The notes below the pieces were generated by a model that was not told the DNA's origin, ran no database searches, and saw only the letters and a program-made list of their open reading frames with translations. Shown here piece after piece: positions 9,736-10,834 of a stretch of DNA of 10,834 nucleotides. Source of the stretch: Larix sibirica. Its lineage: Eukaryota > Streptophyta > Pinopsida > Pinales > Pinaceae. The translations under genes were made by a program, and so were the position numbers. The stretch spans positions 25,594 to 36,427 of the forward strand of contig NWUY0300027122.1 in NCBI GenBank assembly GCA_004151065.3, given 5' to 3'. Every line of letters starts with the position of its first letter. The stretch's first letter is position 1.

Positions 9736-10800
9736 ATGGTTTCTCATTCACCTACAAACTTATATAAAGGACACCTCAAGATCCCAAGAGATGATCATGA
9801 TAGTGGGCTATCCTCTTGGGAGGCATGTTGCAAAGTTGTGGGCTTTGCAAGGAAGAGGATACCGAGAATGAAGGTGCAATTTCTGTGGAATGGTTTATCA
9901 AGGCTCCCACACTTGAACGATGTAAGAGATGATCATCAGTGACTAACATCATCAAATACAAGAATGACAATGTCCACCTGAAGAGCACGATTAATAACGT
10001 CCTTTAAAGAATGGCTTGGACTATGACGACATTAGGGTGTTACCCCAAAGGGAAAGAGTAGTAAATGGAGAGAAGTGGACAATATATTGGCAAATTACTT
10101 ATTTTCATGTCGCATCCCTTTTGATGTGATTCAATCACCTTCCTAGCACGACATCGTGAGGGCCATTAATAATGGACCAAAAGGTTATAAGAGTGCTAAT
10201 TACAAGAGGTTGAGAACCACATTGTTTGCTCAAGAGAAGATCTTGTGGCGATGTGTTTAGAAATTAGAACCCATTCAATCCTCTTGAGGGAATTTAGGAA
10301 TTACTATTGTGGTTGATAGGTGGATGGGCATTGCAGATAAAACCATTTATAAACAACATTGCCTCATCAATTGAGCTCCATGTTTTCTTTTAGTCGAGGA
10401 TTATTCTTTGATGGAGAACAAAAATTTTACTTGCCCAAGTCCTCATTAAATGATTAACCCAATAGAGAAAATCCATCCCTTTCAATGTGGTTCAAGTCAT
10501 CTGTGATAATGCATATGTTTGGAGAAGTTCAAGGTTGGCTATATGGACTAGATATAGGAACATCTTTTGAACTTGGCACTGGAGAAGTTGAACAATAGTC
10601 CATGAATGCAGAGCCCATAAGGAAATGCAAGGAGATGGTGAAACACAACACAAACTACCACATTTTCAAGCCATCTTCCAACAATTTTCCAAAGGTTGTT
10701 GAGTAAAATTAACACAAGCCATGCCTCTAATTTAATCATTATGAGGCACCTTATAGAGGTCAAGCAAAGAATGTTTGCGATGATTGAGGTGTGGCTTTTA
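9736..10800 (+). pseudogene. hAT-type transposase fossil (BED finger plus DUF659), continuing toward the window edge
   Basis: The order of remnants matches plant hAT transposases with a BED zinc finger and DUF659. First is SWEACCKVVGFARKRIPRMK (9802-9870) leading by frame change into CNFCGMVYQGS (about 9876-9908), the first half of a BED finger, with RCKR after it. Next is VDNILANYLFSCRIPFDVIQ (from 10075; family W-YA-GIPF-VV-SP). Then comes AINNGPKGYKSANYKRLRTT (about 10165-10224; family NGPGYK-P-YE-LRT-LL), and GITIVVDRWMG (about 10299-10331; family SI-SDGWTD). Further on are NVVQVICDNA (from 10494; family NVVQVVTDNA) and LNLALEKL (about 10569; family LNLALK-I). Last is SNLIIMRHLIEVKQRM (about 10726-10773; family FAS--IML-RL--VK--L). 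Stops (for example at 10144 and 10258) and several frameshifts show it is dead. Transposition would have been by cut and paste. Confidence 0.85.
10075..10230 (+). other. DUF659 N-terminal block of the hAT fossil
   Basis: This is the best preserved stretch of the fossil: one frame of 52 codons with a single stop at 10144. It keeps IPFDVIQSP before the stop and HDIVRAINNGPKGYKSANY after it, the characteristic opening of DUF659 in plant hAT transposases. Confidence 0.85.
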
Positions 10801-10834
10801 TGAATGTAATATCCCTTCAAAGGAAAGTCCTTGG

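Noticed and set aside
10548-10820. 90 codon minus-strand frame
   Set aside because: It is antisense to the hAT transposase fossil, whose plus-strand blocks explain the region.

Overview
This is AT-rich, repeat-laden nuclear DNA of a land plant, and probably a gymnosperm (conifer type). It has no long open reading frames, operons or ribosome binding sites. The one real gene is split into short exons with GT-AG introns and encodes a plant-type UDP-glucose pyrophosphorylase (UGPase). The rest is a mosaic of decayed transposable elements and local duplications. The conifer suggestion rests on two points: exon-free flanks of more than 6.6 kb and 3.4 kb around the exon cluster, and a fossil Penelope-like reverse transcriptase, an element class reported in conifers (the 'Dryads'). 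This is inference, not proof.

Layout, left to right. 1-780: non-coding, with one 31-34 bp tandem duplication. About 780-1235 (+): Penelope-like reverse transcriptase fossil with three in-frame stops. About 1255-2094: a GGATCC-rich repeat (copy A) abutting the end of that fossil; its last ~240 bp recur at 4221-4504 (copy B). About 2290-3165 (-): ORF1 fossil of an L1-type LINE, with a DUF4283-like segment, a zinc-knuckle remnant and a possible tail. 3530-3626: a long, nearly perfect hairpin. 3865-4157 (-): decayed charged, helix-rich coding remnant. 4219-4220: two Ns, an assembly join exactly where copy B begins. 4293-4385: two perfect hairpins inside copy B. 4519-4858: tandem duplication of a 161 bp unit. 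4860-6310: nothing identified. 6311-6630: diverged tandem duplication. 6653-7373 (-): four UGPase exons. 7902-8030 and 8346-8953: further tandem duplications. 9736-10800 (+): fossil hAT transposase (BED finger plus DUF659 type), running toward the window edge.

The four UGPase exons join in perfect phase and encode 81 consecutive codons from the middle of the enzyme, with no stop or frameshift. The N-terminal and C-terminal exons are not in the window. Either this is a working gene with very large, transposon-filled introns, in which case nearly everything else here is intron, or it is a gene fragment carried among repeats. The sequence alone does not decide this, but intact splice sites and frame favour the first reading. 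The transposon remnants are all clearly dead. I found no CRISPR array, tRNA, rRNA or convincing promoter.
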